Positions 1 to 9,609 of a stretch of 64,000 nt of DNA are shown piece by piece (position 1 is the first letter of the stretch; the number at the start of each line of letters is the position of its first letter). The DNA is taken from positions 289,900,423 to 289,964,422 of the forward strand of contig NC_133650.1 of the NCBI RefSeq assembly GCF_009905375.1, read 5' to 3'. The stretch comes from Apium graveolens (lineage: Eukaryota > Streptophyta > Magnoliopsida > Apiales > Apiaceae). The notes below the pieces were generated by a model. It worked only from the letters and a program-made list of their open reading frames with translations. It had not been told where the DNA came from and ran no database searches. The translations under genes were made by a program, and so were the position numbers.

Positions 1-476
1 ATAGAGCTAAAAATTCTAATCCGGGTTTCGAATCGTGTCCAAAACACGATAAATATGTAGCAGTTTTAAAAGATAAGAACACATTAAAAAAAATCTCTAA
101 AATTTATTCGGGTCTAAAAATAAATCCCAAACCCAGATCCAGATCCAAAATTTCGGGTTCGATTAGACTCAACCGGAACGGATCGGGTATGACGTTTGGA
201 AACTACAAAGTTAAGCGTTGGAGCAATACTACAATGGGTGACCCCTGGGAAGTCCCATTTTTCGATTCAATCCGATTTTTTTTTACAATTTTTGCTCATA
301 ATTATGAACTAATTATTTTCTAGAAAAGGCAAAAGGAGGAAAAATTATCTTTCTAAAATTTTAAATTAGTTTTTTGGTGCCAAATATGATTTCATCATTT
401 TTTCAAATTTTAAACTAAATATTCGGGGAAAAAAATTAGTCCATGGTGATGAACTTATTGTCACTACCACAAGCCC
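1..476. other. AT-rich left flank, no gene
   Basis: I see no coding region here. The stretch lies beyond the 3' side of Copia-A (which runs on the minus strand) and is AT-rich. It holds a 5S-rRNA-like fragment at 207-255, listed separately. A few motifs such as GGTTTCGAATC near 25-35 and GGGTTCGATTAG near 156-167 loosely resemble an RNA polymerase III B box, but no tRNA or SINE fold can be shown. No LTR end of Copia-A can be recognised, so the left boundary of that element is unknown. Confidence 0.5.
207..255 (+). pseudogene. 5S rRNA-like fragment (internal promoter region)
   Basis: The stretch contains AAGTTAAGCGT, then TACTACAATGGGTGACC, then CCTGGGAAGTCC, in the order and nearly the spacing of the A-box to C-box part of plant 5S rRNA. 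A few bases are missing between the first two blocks, and the beginning and end of a 5S gene are absent. It is therefore a degenerate fragment, not a working gene. Possible sources are a dispersed 5S pseudogene, a Cassandra-type terminal-repeat element that carries 5S sequence in its LTR, or a 5S-derived SINE. The flanks do not decide among these. Confidence 0.65.
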
Positions 477-1469
477 TTACGAAGAAGCTGCATTTGGGTC
501 TAAGACTGGGGGTCTTTCAACAGAAGGAGGAATAGTTTGAGTTTGAGGAATTATTACCTGTAGAGGAAGAGCATCTGATGTTTGAGCCTGGGTGGTTTGA
601 ACCACTGGAGGTTGAGCTTGCTGTTCATGACCGGGAAGATTGAAGATAGGTAAAGGAATGTAAGTGGCGATGAAAGCAGATACAAGTACTGGAACTTGCA
701 TGAATTTGAAGGTTGTGTCTTGGCGTATGTAAATCTTTTTGCTTACTGGAGGGGGTTCAGTTACTGAAGAGTTAGCAAAAAGAGCTTTATGCTCAGGTGA
801 GAGAAGATGTTCTGCTATGAGCATGAGAAAATGAGCGTAGTAGCACGAAACCCTACAATTTGTAGAATGATCACGTAAAGCAGTAGTGAGACGTTTCAGA
901 AGAATGGGTAAAAGTAGTTTGCCAAAATTGATCCTTTGATTGAAAACAATCGCAAGACCAATATATTGCAGAGTGGAAGTGATGTTGTGAAAGTTGGATT
1001 TAGTGCAGTTGGCAAACACTTTGGAAAGTGTATCGAAGAAAATATCCCATTCAGAAACCAAATTGGATTTAGACAACTTGGTTAAATTAATCACCCCCTG
1101 ATAGCGAATAGCAAGGAAAAAGTTTGAAATATCATATTCAGAGGGTAAATTACAGAAATTGTCCATTGGAAAATTTAACGCTCGATTGACGACTGTTTCA
1201 TCAACTACATACTGTGTGTTTGCCACGGTGAATGAAAAAGATTTAAAATCATCGGCCACAGTAGAGGTTGTGCAAATCAGTCTGAGCAGATCGACATTTA
1301 AAATCACATTTGATTTAATAGCAGAGCTAACAATCGAATGGTCATTTAAAAATCTAATCCACGGCTTAAATTTTTCCACATCACATTTTTCTGGATTAAA
1401 ATAACCAACAAGATTATGCGAGACAATTTGGAAATTGAGGGCCATTAAAAAATATAATAAAACACACAC
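477..1469 (-). CDS. Copia-A ORF downstream of pol (SIRE-type extra ORF), 330 aa
   Basis: This open frame of 330 residues lies after pol in the same orientation, as the so-called envelope-like ORF does in SIRE elements. It lines up almost without gaps with the first ~230 residues of the Copia-E ORF starting at 14556. Both have an aromatic-rich block at residues 139-182 (EWDIFFD..K.F here, EWSFFFD..KAF in E) and a preceding Y-V-V/A-x-ET/GT block near residue 87. The last ~75 residues are rich in Pro, Gln and Thr. I see no signal peptide and no clear membrane anchor after the first 12 hydrophobic residues, so an envelope role is not supported. The ORF is shorter than the ~1000-codon region in E and may be truncated. 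Function unknown. Confidence 0.65.
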   Translation of the reverse strand: MCVLLYFLMALNFQIVSHNLVGYFNPEKCDVEKFKPWIRFLNDHSIVSSAIKSNVILNVDLLRLICTTSTVADDFKSFSFTVANTQYVVDETVVNRALNFPMDNFCNLPSEYDISNFFLAIRYQGVINLTKLSKSNLVSEWDIFFDTLSKVFANCTKSNFHNITSTLQYIGLAIVFNQRINFGKLLLPILLKRLTTALRDHSTNCRVSCYYAHFLMLIAEHLLSPEHKALFANSSVTEPPPVSKKIYIRQDTTFKFMQVPVLVSAFIATYIPLPIFNLPGHEQQAQPPVVQTTQAQTSDALPLQVIIPQTQTIPPSVERPPVLDPNAASS

Positions 1470-1927
1470 TTTCAGAATTTTAAGAGTAATATTAAGAAAA
1501 TTCGAATTAATTAAAGTAATTTAATAATTCGAATTAAATCAATTATATCCGAAAAATTTAGAAAGTAATGTATCTCGTTAATGTTCTTAACTCACAATAA
1601 CAGATCTGAAAAACGCACAAGACACAAAACAAAAAAATAACTAAAAATACCCAAAAACAAACAAACACTGATTTTGAAGGGAACAAAAATGAAGTGAAAT
1701 TTAAAAATAAAAATTGGGCAGCACTTCTGTATGTATATACGTGTATGTATATATAACAGGAGTGAAATTTTGTTTGCTGAGTAAAAACTCGAGCAAGAAG
1801 TATCAATGGAGGTTTGAGATCGAATTGAGAGAGAGAGAAACAAAAGAGAGAGAAAGAACTGTTGGAATTTTGAAAACTGAACTGAATGATTTTACAAAAC
1901 AAAACAAGAAATCGTTAAGTAGAACAA
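1470..1927. other. Copia-A spacer, no gene
   Basis: This is AT-rich sequence between the downstream ORF and the palindromic array, including a short GA-rich run near 1829-1857. Short open frames occur on both strands but resemble nothing I know and overlap each other. I treat it as non-coding spacer of Copia-A. Confidence 0.5.
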
Positions 1928-2315
1928 CTGGTATGACAATCGAGGAAAGTCATACCGATTGTCTTCCCGATTGTCATACCAGGCAATTGAGAAAACAAAA
2001 ATACTAATAATATAACTGGTACGACAATCTGATAGTCATACCGATTGTCATACCAGTACAAAATAAAAACAAATATTATCTGATATAAATTTTATTACTG
2101 GCATGACAATCAATAGTCATACCGATTGTCTTGCCAGTTATAAAATTAAACTGAATTATTATTAAACACATATATATGTTCTGGAATGACTTTCAGCAAG
2201 ACAATTTCAATTGTCTTGCCGATTGTCATTCTAGTATAAAATAAACTTATACACAGAATTAATACTGGAATGACTTTCAGCAAGACAATTGATTGTCTTG
2301 CCGATTTTCATTGCA
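1928..2315. repeat. Array of five palindromic units
   Basis: Five related units start near 1928, 2017, 2099, 2181 and 2268, about 80-90 bp apart. Each begins with ACTGGNATGAC or a variant and ends with the inverted counterpart. In the second unit ACTGGTACGACAATC is matched by GATTGTCATACCAGT 13 bases later, giving 15-bp arms with one mismatch. Inner copies of GTCATACC and GACAATC let alternative hairpins form. The units differ by several substitutions, so the array is not very young. It sits between pol and the downstream ORF of Copia-A. Confidence 0.8.
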
Positions 2316-2316
2316 G

Positions 2317-2344
<28 letters not shown>
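2316..2344. repeat. TA microsatellite
   Basis: An uninterrupted run of about 13 TA dinucleotides directly follows the palindromic array. Confidence 0.9.
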
Positions 2345-2349
<5 letters not shown>

Positions 2350-2747
2350 ACAAACACAGAAATATATATTAACCAGTTATAGAAAACTGAAATAAAGACT
2401 GATATAAAATAATAAAAATAAATAATAATAAATAATAAAATATTTTAGAGAATATTTACAAAATTAAAATATTTCAGAGATAATTATATTTTCAGTCCAA
2501 AAATAGATTTCTTTTGAATTTTAGCAAATAAAATTCATAAAAAAATATTTTTAGAGAAAATAAAATATTATGAGACATTAAAATTAACAAGTTGAATAAA
2601 TAAATAAGATAAGATAATAATAAAAATTACAAAGAAATAAGCAAGTATTATGGAAAATATGATAAAATAAATTTGCAAATGAATTTTTCATTTATGAAAA
2701 ATTCATTTGTAAATTCATTCAAGAACAGATTTCAGATATTAACAAGT
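2345..2747. other. AT-rich spacer downstream of Copia-A pol
   Basis: This AT-rich stretch has no coding signal. It includes an inverted repeat around 2677-2715 in which AATTTTTCATTTATG is followed by its near-complement. It lies between the pol stop codon and the TA run. Confidence 0.5.
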
Positions 2748-3695
2748 TTAATCACTAAAGCTATTCAACATACCCAATTTACCAACTAATCTGGTAAATG
2801 TGGATTCATCAAGAGGTTTAGTGAAAATATCTGCTATTTGTTCTTCTGTTGGAACAAAAAATAATTCAGCAGTACCATTCATGACGTGCTCTCTAATAAA
2901 ATGATACCTGATGTCAATGTGCTTGGTCCTTGTATGCTGCACAGGGTTGTTGGTGATGGCTATTGCACTTGTATTGTCACATAGAATATGTATTTTGTTC
3001 AATACAGAGCCATAGTCCCGTAGCTGATTCCTAATCCACAAGATCTGAGCACAGCAGCTTCCAGCAGCAATATATTCAGCCTCGGCCGTTGAATTGGAAA
3101 CTGTTTGTTGTTTCTTGTTGTACCATGAGACTAGTTTGCTACCTAGGAATTGACAACTCCCTGAGGTGCTTTTCCTATCAACAACACTTCCTGCGTAATC
3201 TGAATCTGTATATCCAACAAGGTTAAAACCAGATTCTTTAGGGTACCAAATACCTAGATTTGGTGTTCCCTTAAGATATCTCAAGATTCGTTTAACAGCA
3301 ACGAGATGAATATCTCTAGGATCCGCTTGGAACCTTGCACATAAGCATGTAGCATACATAATATCTGGTCTACTTGCAGTAAGATAGAGTAACGATCCAA
3401 TCATACCTCTGTAGCTTGTGACATCTACCTTAATGGAGTTTTCACATGGTCCAAGCTTGACAGCTGTAGTTGACTGAGTCCTTGCTGATGCAGAATCCTC
3501 TAGATTATACTTTTTTAGGAGTTCCTTGAGATACTTGGATTGACAAATAAAAGTTCCATCTAACCTTTGATTTACTTGTAATCCAAGAAAGAACTTCAGC
3601 TCTCCGATCATGCTCATTTCAAATTTACTGTGCATTAACTTAGCAAATCTCTTACAGAGATTATCATTAGTAGACCCAAATATTATATCATCCAT
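2748..3695 (-). pseudogene. Copia-A pol: end of RT and RNase H
   Basis: The frame starts at the RT catalytic motif, read here as MDDIIFGST with the preceding residue in a broken frame. It continues through the RT thumb (KFFLGLQV) and the SRPDIMYA block. The RNase H motifs are [25 protein letters not shown] and the terminal TRLVGKLGM. It ends with a natural-looking stop at 2748. The 315 residues are open, but the join to the upstream RT part is frameshifted between 3696 and 3820, so no full polyprotein could be made. The nearest relative in the window is Copia-E pol, from which it differs at many positions. Confidence 0.9.
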
Positions 3696-5071
3696 ATAGA
3701 CTTGGACTAATATAGTTCATTCTTATGCTTTTTAGAAAAGAGAGTTTTGTCTATGACACCTCTAATAAAGCTATTTTCAATAAGAAATTCAGAGAGAGTG
3801 TCATACCATTTTCTCGGAGACTAGTTGAGTCCATAGATAGCCTTGAAAAGAAAGTAGACAAAATCCAAATGATCTGGATCTTCAAAACCAGGAGGTTGCT
3901 CTACATATACCTCTTCATCCAGCTTTCCATTCAGAAAGGCACTCTTGACATCCATTTGATAAACTTTAAAGTTAGAGAATGCTGCAAATGCCAGAAATAT
4001 CCTGATGGCCTCTAGTCTAGCCACTGAAGCATAGGTTTCATCATAATCAATGCCTTCAGCTTGAGAATACCCTTTAGCTACCAGTCTTGCTTTGTTTCTT
4101 GTAACCACACCATCTTCATCTAGTTTATTCCTGAATACCCACCGAGTACCAACAACTTTCTTGTGTGTAGGTCTAGGTACCAGTTTCCAGACTTGTTGAT
4201 GTTCAAACTGATTGAGTTCATCTTGCATAGCAATCACCCAATCTGGATCAGTCAGTGCTTCCTCAATCTTCTTAGGTTCCATCTCAGAAAGAAATCCTGA
4301 GAACAGACACTCATTTTGAGTAGCACGTCTAGTTCTGACTCCAACATCTGGATCACCAATAATCAACTCAAAAGGATGAGCTTTATTCCAGACAGTCTGT
4401 CTTGGAATATTTGTTCTTGATGATTCGCCTTGATATTCATTGGGATGTTGTGTCCTACTAGTTAATCCTTCAGCATCTCCCCCTGAGTTGTTGCCATGTT
4501 GACTTGAAGATTCTCCGTCAGTAACAGTGGTATCTCCATTGTTGCCAAAGTTTCCATCACCATTACCTTGAGTATCATCATGATTAACAGGTTCTTCACC
4601 AGCAACAACCTCAGGTTCTTGATCATGTTCTGATTCTGAATCTGACATATCATCAAACTTCAGTTTCTCAGAAGGATCTTCAGTTTGGATACTAGGGAGT
4701 TTAGTGTCATCAAATGTAACATTGACACTTTCAGTTACTTTGTGTTGATCAATGATATACACCCTGTATGATCTTCTTCCATATCCAACAAAAATACCCT
4801 CATATGCCTTTGCCTCGAATTTACCACGACGATCATCTCCATCCTTGAGCACGAAGCATCTGGCACCAAATACATGAAAGTATTTGATAGAAGGTTTCTG
4901 TTCATTCATAATCTCATAAGGAGTTTTCATGAAGTCTTTGTTGATTAGAGTTCGATTCTGAGTATAACATGCAGTATTGACAGCTTCAGCCCAAAAGTAC
5001 ATTGGAAGACCTGATTCACTTAACATCGTTCTTGCAGCTTCAATCAATGTACGATTCTTCCTTTCTACCAC
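3696..5071 (-). pseudogene. Copia-A pol: integrase C-terminus and RT N-terminus
   Basis: The open part at 3821-5071 begins at the integrase glutamate motif (VERKNRT). It continues with YFWAEAV, the [13 protein letters not shown] block, an acidic Ser-rich linker, then the RT start [20 protein letters not shown] and [15 protein letters not shown]. It stops just after YGLN where YGLKQ is usual in copia RT. From 3696 to 3820 homology to RT continues in other frames with further stops. This is a decayed segment of the same polyprotein as its neighbours on both sides. Confidence 0.88.
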
Positions 5072-5791
5072 TCCATTTTGCTGAGGGGTTCCAGGAGCTG
5101 AAAATTGTCAGGTAATCCCTTTGTCTGTACAGAATCCATTGAGAAGTGAATTCTTGAATTCTGTTCCATTATCTGACCTTATTGCTCTAACAAATACATT
5201 AGAATCTAACTCGATCAACTTGATATGATCAATCACAACTTGTGGTGTTTCATCCTTAGAGTGAAGGAATAAAACCCACGTATGCTTGGAATAGTCATCA
5301 ACTATCACAAGACTAACACTTCTTTGACATCGAAAGAACATTAACTTGTCCAAATAAATCCATGTACAATAATTACAGAACACCAGTTATGGAGGATGTG
5401 TCAGTGCCTCTGTGACTTGCTTTCTTTGACTTTCCTTTCTGGCAAGCCTCACACAGTCCTTCTGGGGAGAATTCCAGCTGAGGCAGACCTCTGACCAATT
5501 CTCTTTTGACAAGAGAATTGAGATGAGAAAGTCTCTTATGCCATAGCCAACTCTTATCTGACGATGCCTTTGCATAGAAACAATTGACTTCAGGATTGCT
5601 TCCAGAGTTCATGTCAGCTACGAACAGATTTCCTTTCCGGATTCCCATCAAGGAAGGTTTTTCATTTTTCTTGTGCAGAATCTGACACTTCAGCTTGTCG
5701 AATAAAACATTGTAGCCGTTGTCACAGAACTGACTAATGCTAAGCAGATTGTGTTCAAGTCCTTGCACAACATACACATTTTCAATGATAA
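5072..5791 (-). pseudogene. Copia-A pol: integrase zinc finger and core
   Basis: Reading leftwards from the Copia-E insertion, the region shows HNLLSISQFCDNGY, then the integrase zinc-binding part with WHKRLSH and CEACQKGK. After a frame break near 5383 comes the core with IVDDYSKHTWV and RSDNGTEF. The first core aspartate region (normally DLFGP) is degraded to YLDK. A TGA codon near 5105 separates the core from the next open part. The protease-side end of this segment continues at 18402 beyond the inserted element. Confidence 0.85.
5787..5791. repeat. Target site duplication GATAA, left copy (Copia-E)
   Basis: GATAA directly precedes the TGTTAG start of the Copia-E LTR and is repeated at 18402-18406 directly after the CTAACA end. 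Confidence 0.93.
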
Positions 5792-6166
5792 TGTTAGATA
5801 TATTTGATAATGTCATGGCTAATATAATTTATGTTTAGATTTCAGATCTTACTTAACAGGACAAATCAGTACTTAACTATTGATCAGTACTTATACTGGA
5901 AGTCAGGACTTAAGGATATCAGTACTTATATTATCAGGAGATAATCATCAGAAGTTAGATATCATAACTTAAGTGCTGAAGGATGATCAGAGAAGGACAC
6001 TAGCTGATTAAAGGAAAGAAGATCGAGATAAACATAAGAAGAGATATGCATGAAGAAGGAATTCCGTGAAGAATGGAATACTTGGAAGAAAAGATATCTG
6101 ATTGATATATTTTAGGAAGCAGAATTATATTCCATATCAATTAGCGATTATCTTGTAACTGTGTAG

Positions 6167-6174
6167 TATATAAA
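6167..6174 (+). promoter_or_regulatory. TATA box of Copia-E 5' LTR
   Basis: TATATAAA followed by CACA fits a plant TATA box. The same element is at 18164 in the 3' LTR. Its place, about 240 bp before the LTR end, fits a U3/R boundary shortly downstream. Confidence 0.75.
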
Positions 6175-6309
6175 CACAAACATAGGGTTTACACTATAAG
6201 TGTTATCATATATTCGAGAAGATTATTCATTGTAACCCTAGCAGCTCTCGTGATATTTGTTCATCACTAAGAGGTAACAGTTCCATACTGTAACAGAGTT
6301 TATTATTTC

Positions 6310-6315
6310 AATAAA
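6310..6315 (+). promoter_or_regulatory. AATAAA polyadenylation-like signal, Copia-E 5' LTR
   Basis: AATAAA lies downstream of the TATA box and upstream of the LTR end. The copy at 18307-18312 in the 3' LTR would be the functional one. Confidence 0.5.
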
Positions 6316-6406
6316 GTTTATTTTCTGTTACTTAATATATTAAAGTTCGATTTGATTGTATTATACACTGTATTCACCCCATCTACAGTGTGTGTGACCT
6401 AACAAG

Positions 6407-6418
6407 TGGTATCAGAGC
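6407..6418 (+). other. Primer binding site, tRNA-iMet type (Copia-E)
   Basis: TGGTATCAGAGC begins two bases after the 5' LTR. It is complementary to the 3' end of plant initiator tRNA-Met, the usual primer of copia elements. Confidence 0.93.
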
Positions 6419-6460
6419 CAATCTGTTAACACACATACAGCTAAAGATCCAAACACAATC

Positions 6461-7672
6461 ATGTCTGACACAGAAACTCCAACTAAGCCTACCAAAACTG
6501 AAGAACCTCCAAAGCCACAAATTCAAAGTCGGTATGAGACTATCAGGGTTCCCTTACTGAGACCATCTGAATATCCCATATGGAAGGTAAGGATGACCAT
6601 GTTCCTGGAAGCAACAGATCCAGAATACCTTGATAGAATCAAGGAAGGGCCTCACAAACCAACCAAGCTCGCTGTTGCAGTTGCAGGTGAAGCAGCAAAG
6701 ACCGTACCAAAGGAGAAGAGTGATTATACTGCTGAAGATATAGCATCAATTGCTAAGGATGCCAAGGTACGACACTTACTGCATAGTGCCATTGATAATG
6801 TAATGTCAAACAGGGTAATCAACTGCAAGACTGCTAAGGAGATATGGGATGCTCTGGAAACAAGGTGTCAGGGAACTGACACAATTAAGAAGAACAGGAA
6901 GACAATACTCACTCAAGAGTATGAACACTTTGACTCAAAGACTAATGAGTCATTGAATGATTTATATGATAGATTTGTCAAACTTTTGAATGATTTGTCA
7001 CTGGTTGATAAAGAGTATGATCTTGAAGATTCAAACCTTAAGTTCCTGTTAGCTCTTCCTGAATGCTGGGATTTGAAGGCAACGACAATAAGAGACAACT
7101 ACAATCTTGATGAAACAACTCTTGACGAAATCTATGGAATGCTCAAGACTCATGCGCTTGAGATGGAACAAAGAAGTAAGAGGAAAGGAGGAAAGTCAAG
7201 GACAATTGCTCTTAAGGCTGAAGAAGAATTCCCCAAAGCAGCTTCCTCAAGGAAAGACAAGGGTAAAGCTCTTGTCATAAAGTCTGAAACTGAGTCATCA
7301 AGTTCTGAAAGTGATGATGGCTCAGATTCTGAAAGCTTGCCTGAGACTGATGCTGATGAGGAGATGATGAAGCTGTGTGCTCTTATGGTGAAAGGAATCA
7401 CAAAGATTGCATATAGGAAGTTCAGGAAGGGAAAGAAGTTTTCCAGGAAAGGCATAAGTTCTGATAAGAAGAATTTCAGAAGATCTGAAGGCAGAGGAGG
7501 AAAGTCTGACAGAGGAGATTATACCAATGTTAAATGCTATAACTGTGGTGAGAAAGGCCACATATCTCCTGATTGCAAGAAGGTAAAGGGTGACAAAGGC
7601 AAGGCTCTTGTCACAAAGCAAAAAAGCTGGACAGAGACCTCAGACTCTGAAAGTGAGGAAAATATGCATTGA
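6461..7672 (+). CDS. Copia-E gag, N-terminal part with zinc knuckle
   Basis: The 403-codon frame starts at the first ATG after the primer site. Residues ~30-240 form the copia gag domain (UBN2-like: PLLRPSEYPIWKVRM near the start, then IWDALE and TNESLNDLYDRFVKLLNDL). A CCHC knuckle (CYNCGEKGHISPDC) sits near residue 355. Acidic Ser-rich stretches flank it. The frame ends at TGA, and the homologous reading continues at once in the -1 frame from 7672. In Copia-A the same part of gag is continuous, so a one-base deletion in this copy is the simplest reading. Gag would form the virus-like particle in the cytoplasm. Confidence 0.92.
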   Translation: MSDTETPTKPTKTEEPPKPQIQSRYETIRVPLLRPSEYPIWKVRMTMFLEATDPEYLDRIKEGPHKPTKLAVAVAGEAAKTVPKEKSDYTAEDIASIAKDAKVRHLLHSAIDNVMSNRVINCKTAKEIWDALETRCQGTDTIKKNRKTILTQEYEHFDSKTNESLNDLYDRFVKLLNDLSLVDKEYDLEDSNLKFLLALPECWDLKATTIRDNYNLDETTLDEIYGMLKTHALEMEQRSKRKGGKSRTIALKAEEEFPKAASSRKDKGKALVIKSETESSSSESDDGSDSESLPETDADEEMMKLCALMVKGITKIAYRKFRKGKKFSRKGISSDKKNFRRSEGRGGKSDRGDYTNVKCYNCGEKGHISPDCKKVKGDKGKALVTKQKSWTETSDSESEENMH

Positions 7673-8796
7673 TGGCAAATGCTGATAAAGAAAGTGCTGA
7701 GAGCAGTTCTGAAGCTGCTGAAACAAAGGTACCTCAGACTACTTATGCTTTTCATACTGATGATATTAATGAGTTGAGAAGATATCTTAAAACCATGTTT
7801 GTTAGTTATAGAGATCAAACTTTAACATGTGAAAGATTAACTTCTGAAAATCTTGCATTTAAGAAAAGAAATGATTTCTTAGAAAAAGAGTTAGTCATGT
7901 TCCATCAAACTCAGAAGGATAGAGATGATGCTTTTTATGTTAGGGATGAAGTGCTAAAAATGAATGAATCTCTAAAAACTGAGTTAGAAAAGGAAAGAGA
8001 GATTATCAGGACTTGGACTAACTCTAGCAAAACAACTCAAAATTTGCTAAGTAGTGGAAATTGTAAAGAGGGCTTAGGTTATGGAGAAGATAAGAATGAT
8101 AAAGGAACTGAAGAAATTAAGCCTGTTGATAAGCAAAAGCCAAAGTTAAAACCTGTTAAATTTGTAACTGTAAAGTCTGAAAATGAGAAATCAGAAGTTA
8201 CAAAGGAATTAACTTCTGACAAACTAAAACAGGAAAAGACAGCTGAAGTGAACATAGGCTTAATGACAAAGAAGCAGCTTAAGCATAAGCTGAAAGATGT
8301 TAAGAATGCAAACAAGATAAAATCACCTAGGAAAAATAGGAATGGAAAGGAAGGTGTGAATAAAAGCAATAATTATAAACCTGTTCCTGATGCTCCTAGG
8401 AAAACATGTCATAACTGTGGAAGTTCTAACCATCTGGCTTCTTTTTGCAGGAAGAATAAGAATATTAACTCCTTACCTTCAAAATCAGGAGTTAAGAGTC
8501 AGTCTGTTAGATACAAACCACAAAATCCTTGTTTTCATTGTGGTAGTTTATGGCATTCCATTTATACTTGTAAGGAATATCATAGTTTGTACTATGATTA
8601 TTATCAAATAAAACCTTCTTTGAAGAAAGTTTCAATTGTTCCTTCTAGTGTAAATTCTGATTCAAAGTCTGATAGTGTAAGTTCTGATAAGAAAAATGTT
8701 AACATAAACTCTGATGCTAAATCCGCTGCAAATGTTAACAAACTTAATAAGGCCAAAGGATCCAAGCAAGTCTAGGTCCTTAAAACTAATAATTAG
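7672..8796 (+). pseudogene. Copia-E gag, C-terminal part (shifted frame, early stop)
   Basis: This is the continuation of gag in the -1 frame. The ATG at 7672 overlaps the preceding TGA by one base (TGATG). A charged, coiled-coil-like stretch spans roughly residues 25-110. Two further CCHC-like knuckles follow: CHNCGSSNHLASFC near residue 240 and CFHCGSLWHSIYTC near residue 288. A TAG at 8773-8775 stands where Copia-A has the tryptophan codon of its AWVPK motif. The likely original gag end is the double stop TAG-TGA at 8794-8799, as Copia-A also ends gag just after this motif. Multiple knuckles are usual in SIRE gag proteins. Confidence 0.82.
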
Positions 8797-8799
8797 TGA

Positions 8800-9609
8800 T
8801 CTTTGTGATTGCAGGGCAACAGGAAAAATATTCTAGTTCTGGACAGTGGATGTTCAGGACATACGACTGGAAATAAGGCCCTGCTATCAGACTTTGTGGA
8901 GAAAGCTGGCCCAAGTGTTTCTTATGGAGATGGAAACATTGAAAAAACATTGGGATATGGCAATATCAATCTTGGAAATGTCATAATTAAAGAAGTAGCT
9001 CTGGTCTCAGGACTTAAACACAATCTACTGAGTATAAGTCAAATTTGTGACAGAGGTTATCATGTTGATTTCTTTGGAGAACACTGTGAAATTGTGAGTA
9101 AATCGAAAGGCAAAGTTGTTCTGAAAGGATACAAGCGTGGTAACATTTATGAAGCTAAGCTTTCAACAAGTACTGATGGTTCTGCAATCTGTCTAATAAG
9201 TAGAGCATCAATTGAAGAAAGCTGGAATTGGCATAAGAAACTCTCTCATTTAGATTTCAACAATATAAATGAACTGGTCAAGAAAAATCTTGTGAGAGGA
9301 CTGCCAAAGTCAGTATTTGCTCCTGATGGTCTTTGTGATTCCTATCAGAAAGCCAAACAAAGAAAATCTTCATTCAAGAGCAAGACTGAATCATCAATTC
9401 TTGAGCCTTATCATCTACTACATGTTGATCTATTTGGTCCATTAAATGTCATGTCTATTGCAAAGAAGAAGTATGCGTTGGTCATAGTGGATGAGTTCAC
9501 CAGATACACATGGGTGTATTTCTTGCACACAAAAAGTGAAACTGCATCTATCTTGATTGATCATGTCAAACATATGGATAAAATGGTCAAGGATTCTGTG
9601 AAAATTTGA
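8800..9609 (+). pseudogene. Copia-E pol, N-terminal part: protease and integrase start
   Basis: The open frame from 8809 has no ATG at its start and would follow gag in the same frame past stop codons. The aspartic protease motif is LVLDSGCSGHTTG (usually H-M-T-G). The integrase zinc-binding part follows with HNLLSISQICDRGY, WHKKLSHLDF and CDSYQKAK, where the second cysteine of the usual CxxC is tyrosine. The integrase core begins with HVDLFGP and IVDEFTRYTWVYFLHTK. A TGA at 9607 interrupts the frame just before RSDNGTEF. The frame stays the same on both sides, so a single base change explains the stop. Confidence 0.9.

Larger units (their letters stand above)
5792..6404 (+). repeat. Copia-E 5' LTR
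   Basis: 613 bp from TGTTAG to CTAACA. It contains a TATA box at 6167-6174 and an AATAAA signal at 6310-6315. Transcription probably starts a few tens of bases after the TATA box, and the LTR ends 89 bases after the AATAAA. Confidence 0.96.

Noticed and set aside
1558..2007. Overlapping short frames on both strands in the Copia-A spacer
   Set aside because: Low-complexity AT- and GA-rich translation without homology to anything recognisable.
1928..2315. CRISPR-like array
   Set aside because: Units are palindromic along most of their length, diverged and without distinct spacers, and the genome is a plant.
6405..6422. tRNA gene at the TGGTATCAGAGC sites
   Set aside because: Only the 12 bases complementary to tRNA-Met are present; they are primer sites next to LTRs.
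8780..8808. Intron-like acceptor (TTTGTGATTGCAG) just before the Copia-E protease
   Set aside because: The 5' part lacks a convincing donor, and Copia-A has a plain gag stop at the same place. The stretch is better read as the gag-pol boundary.
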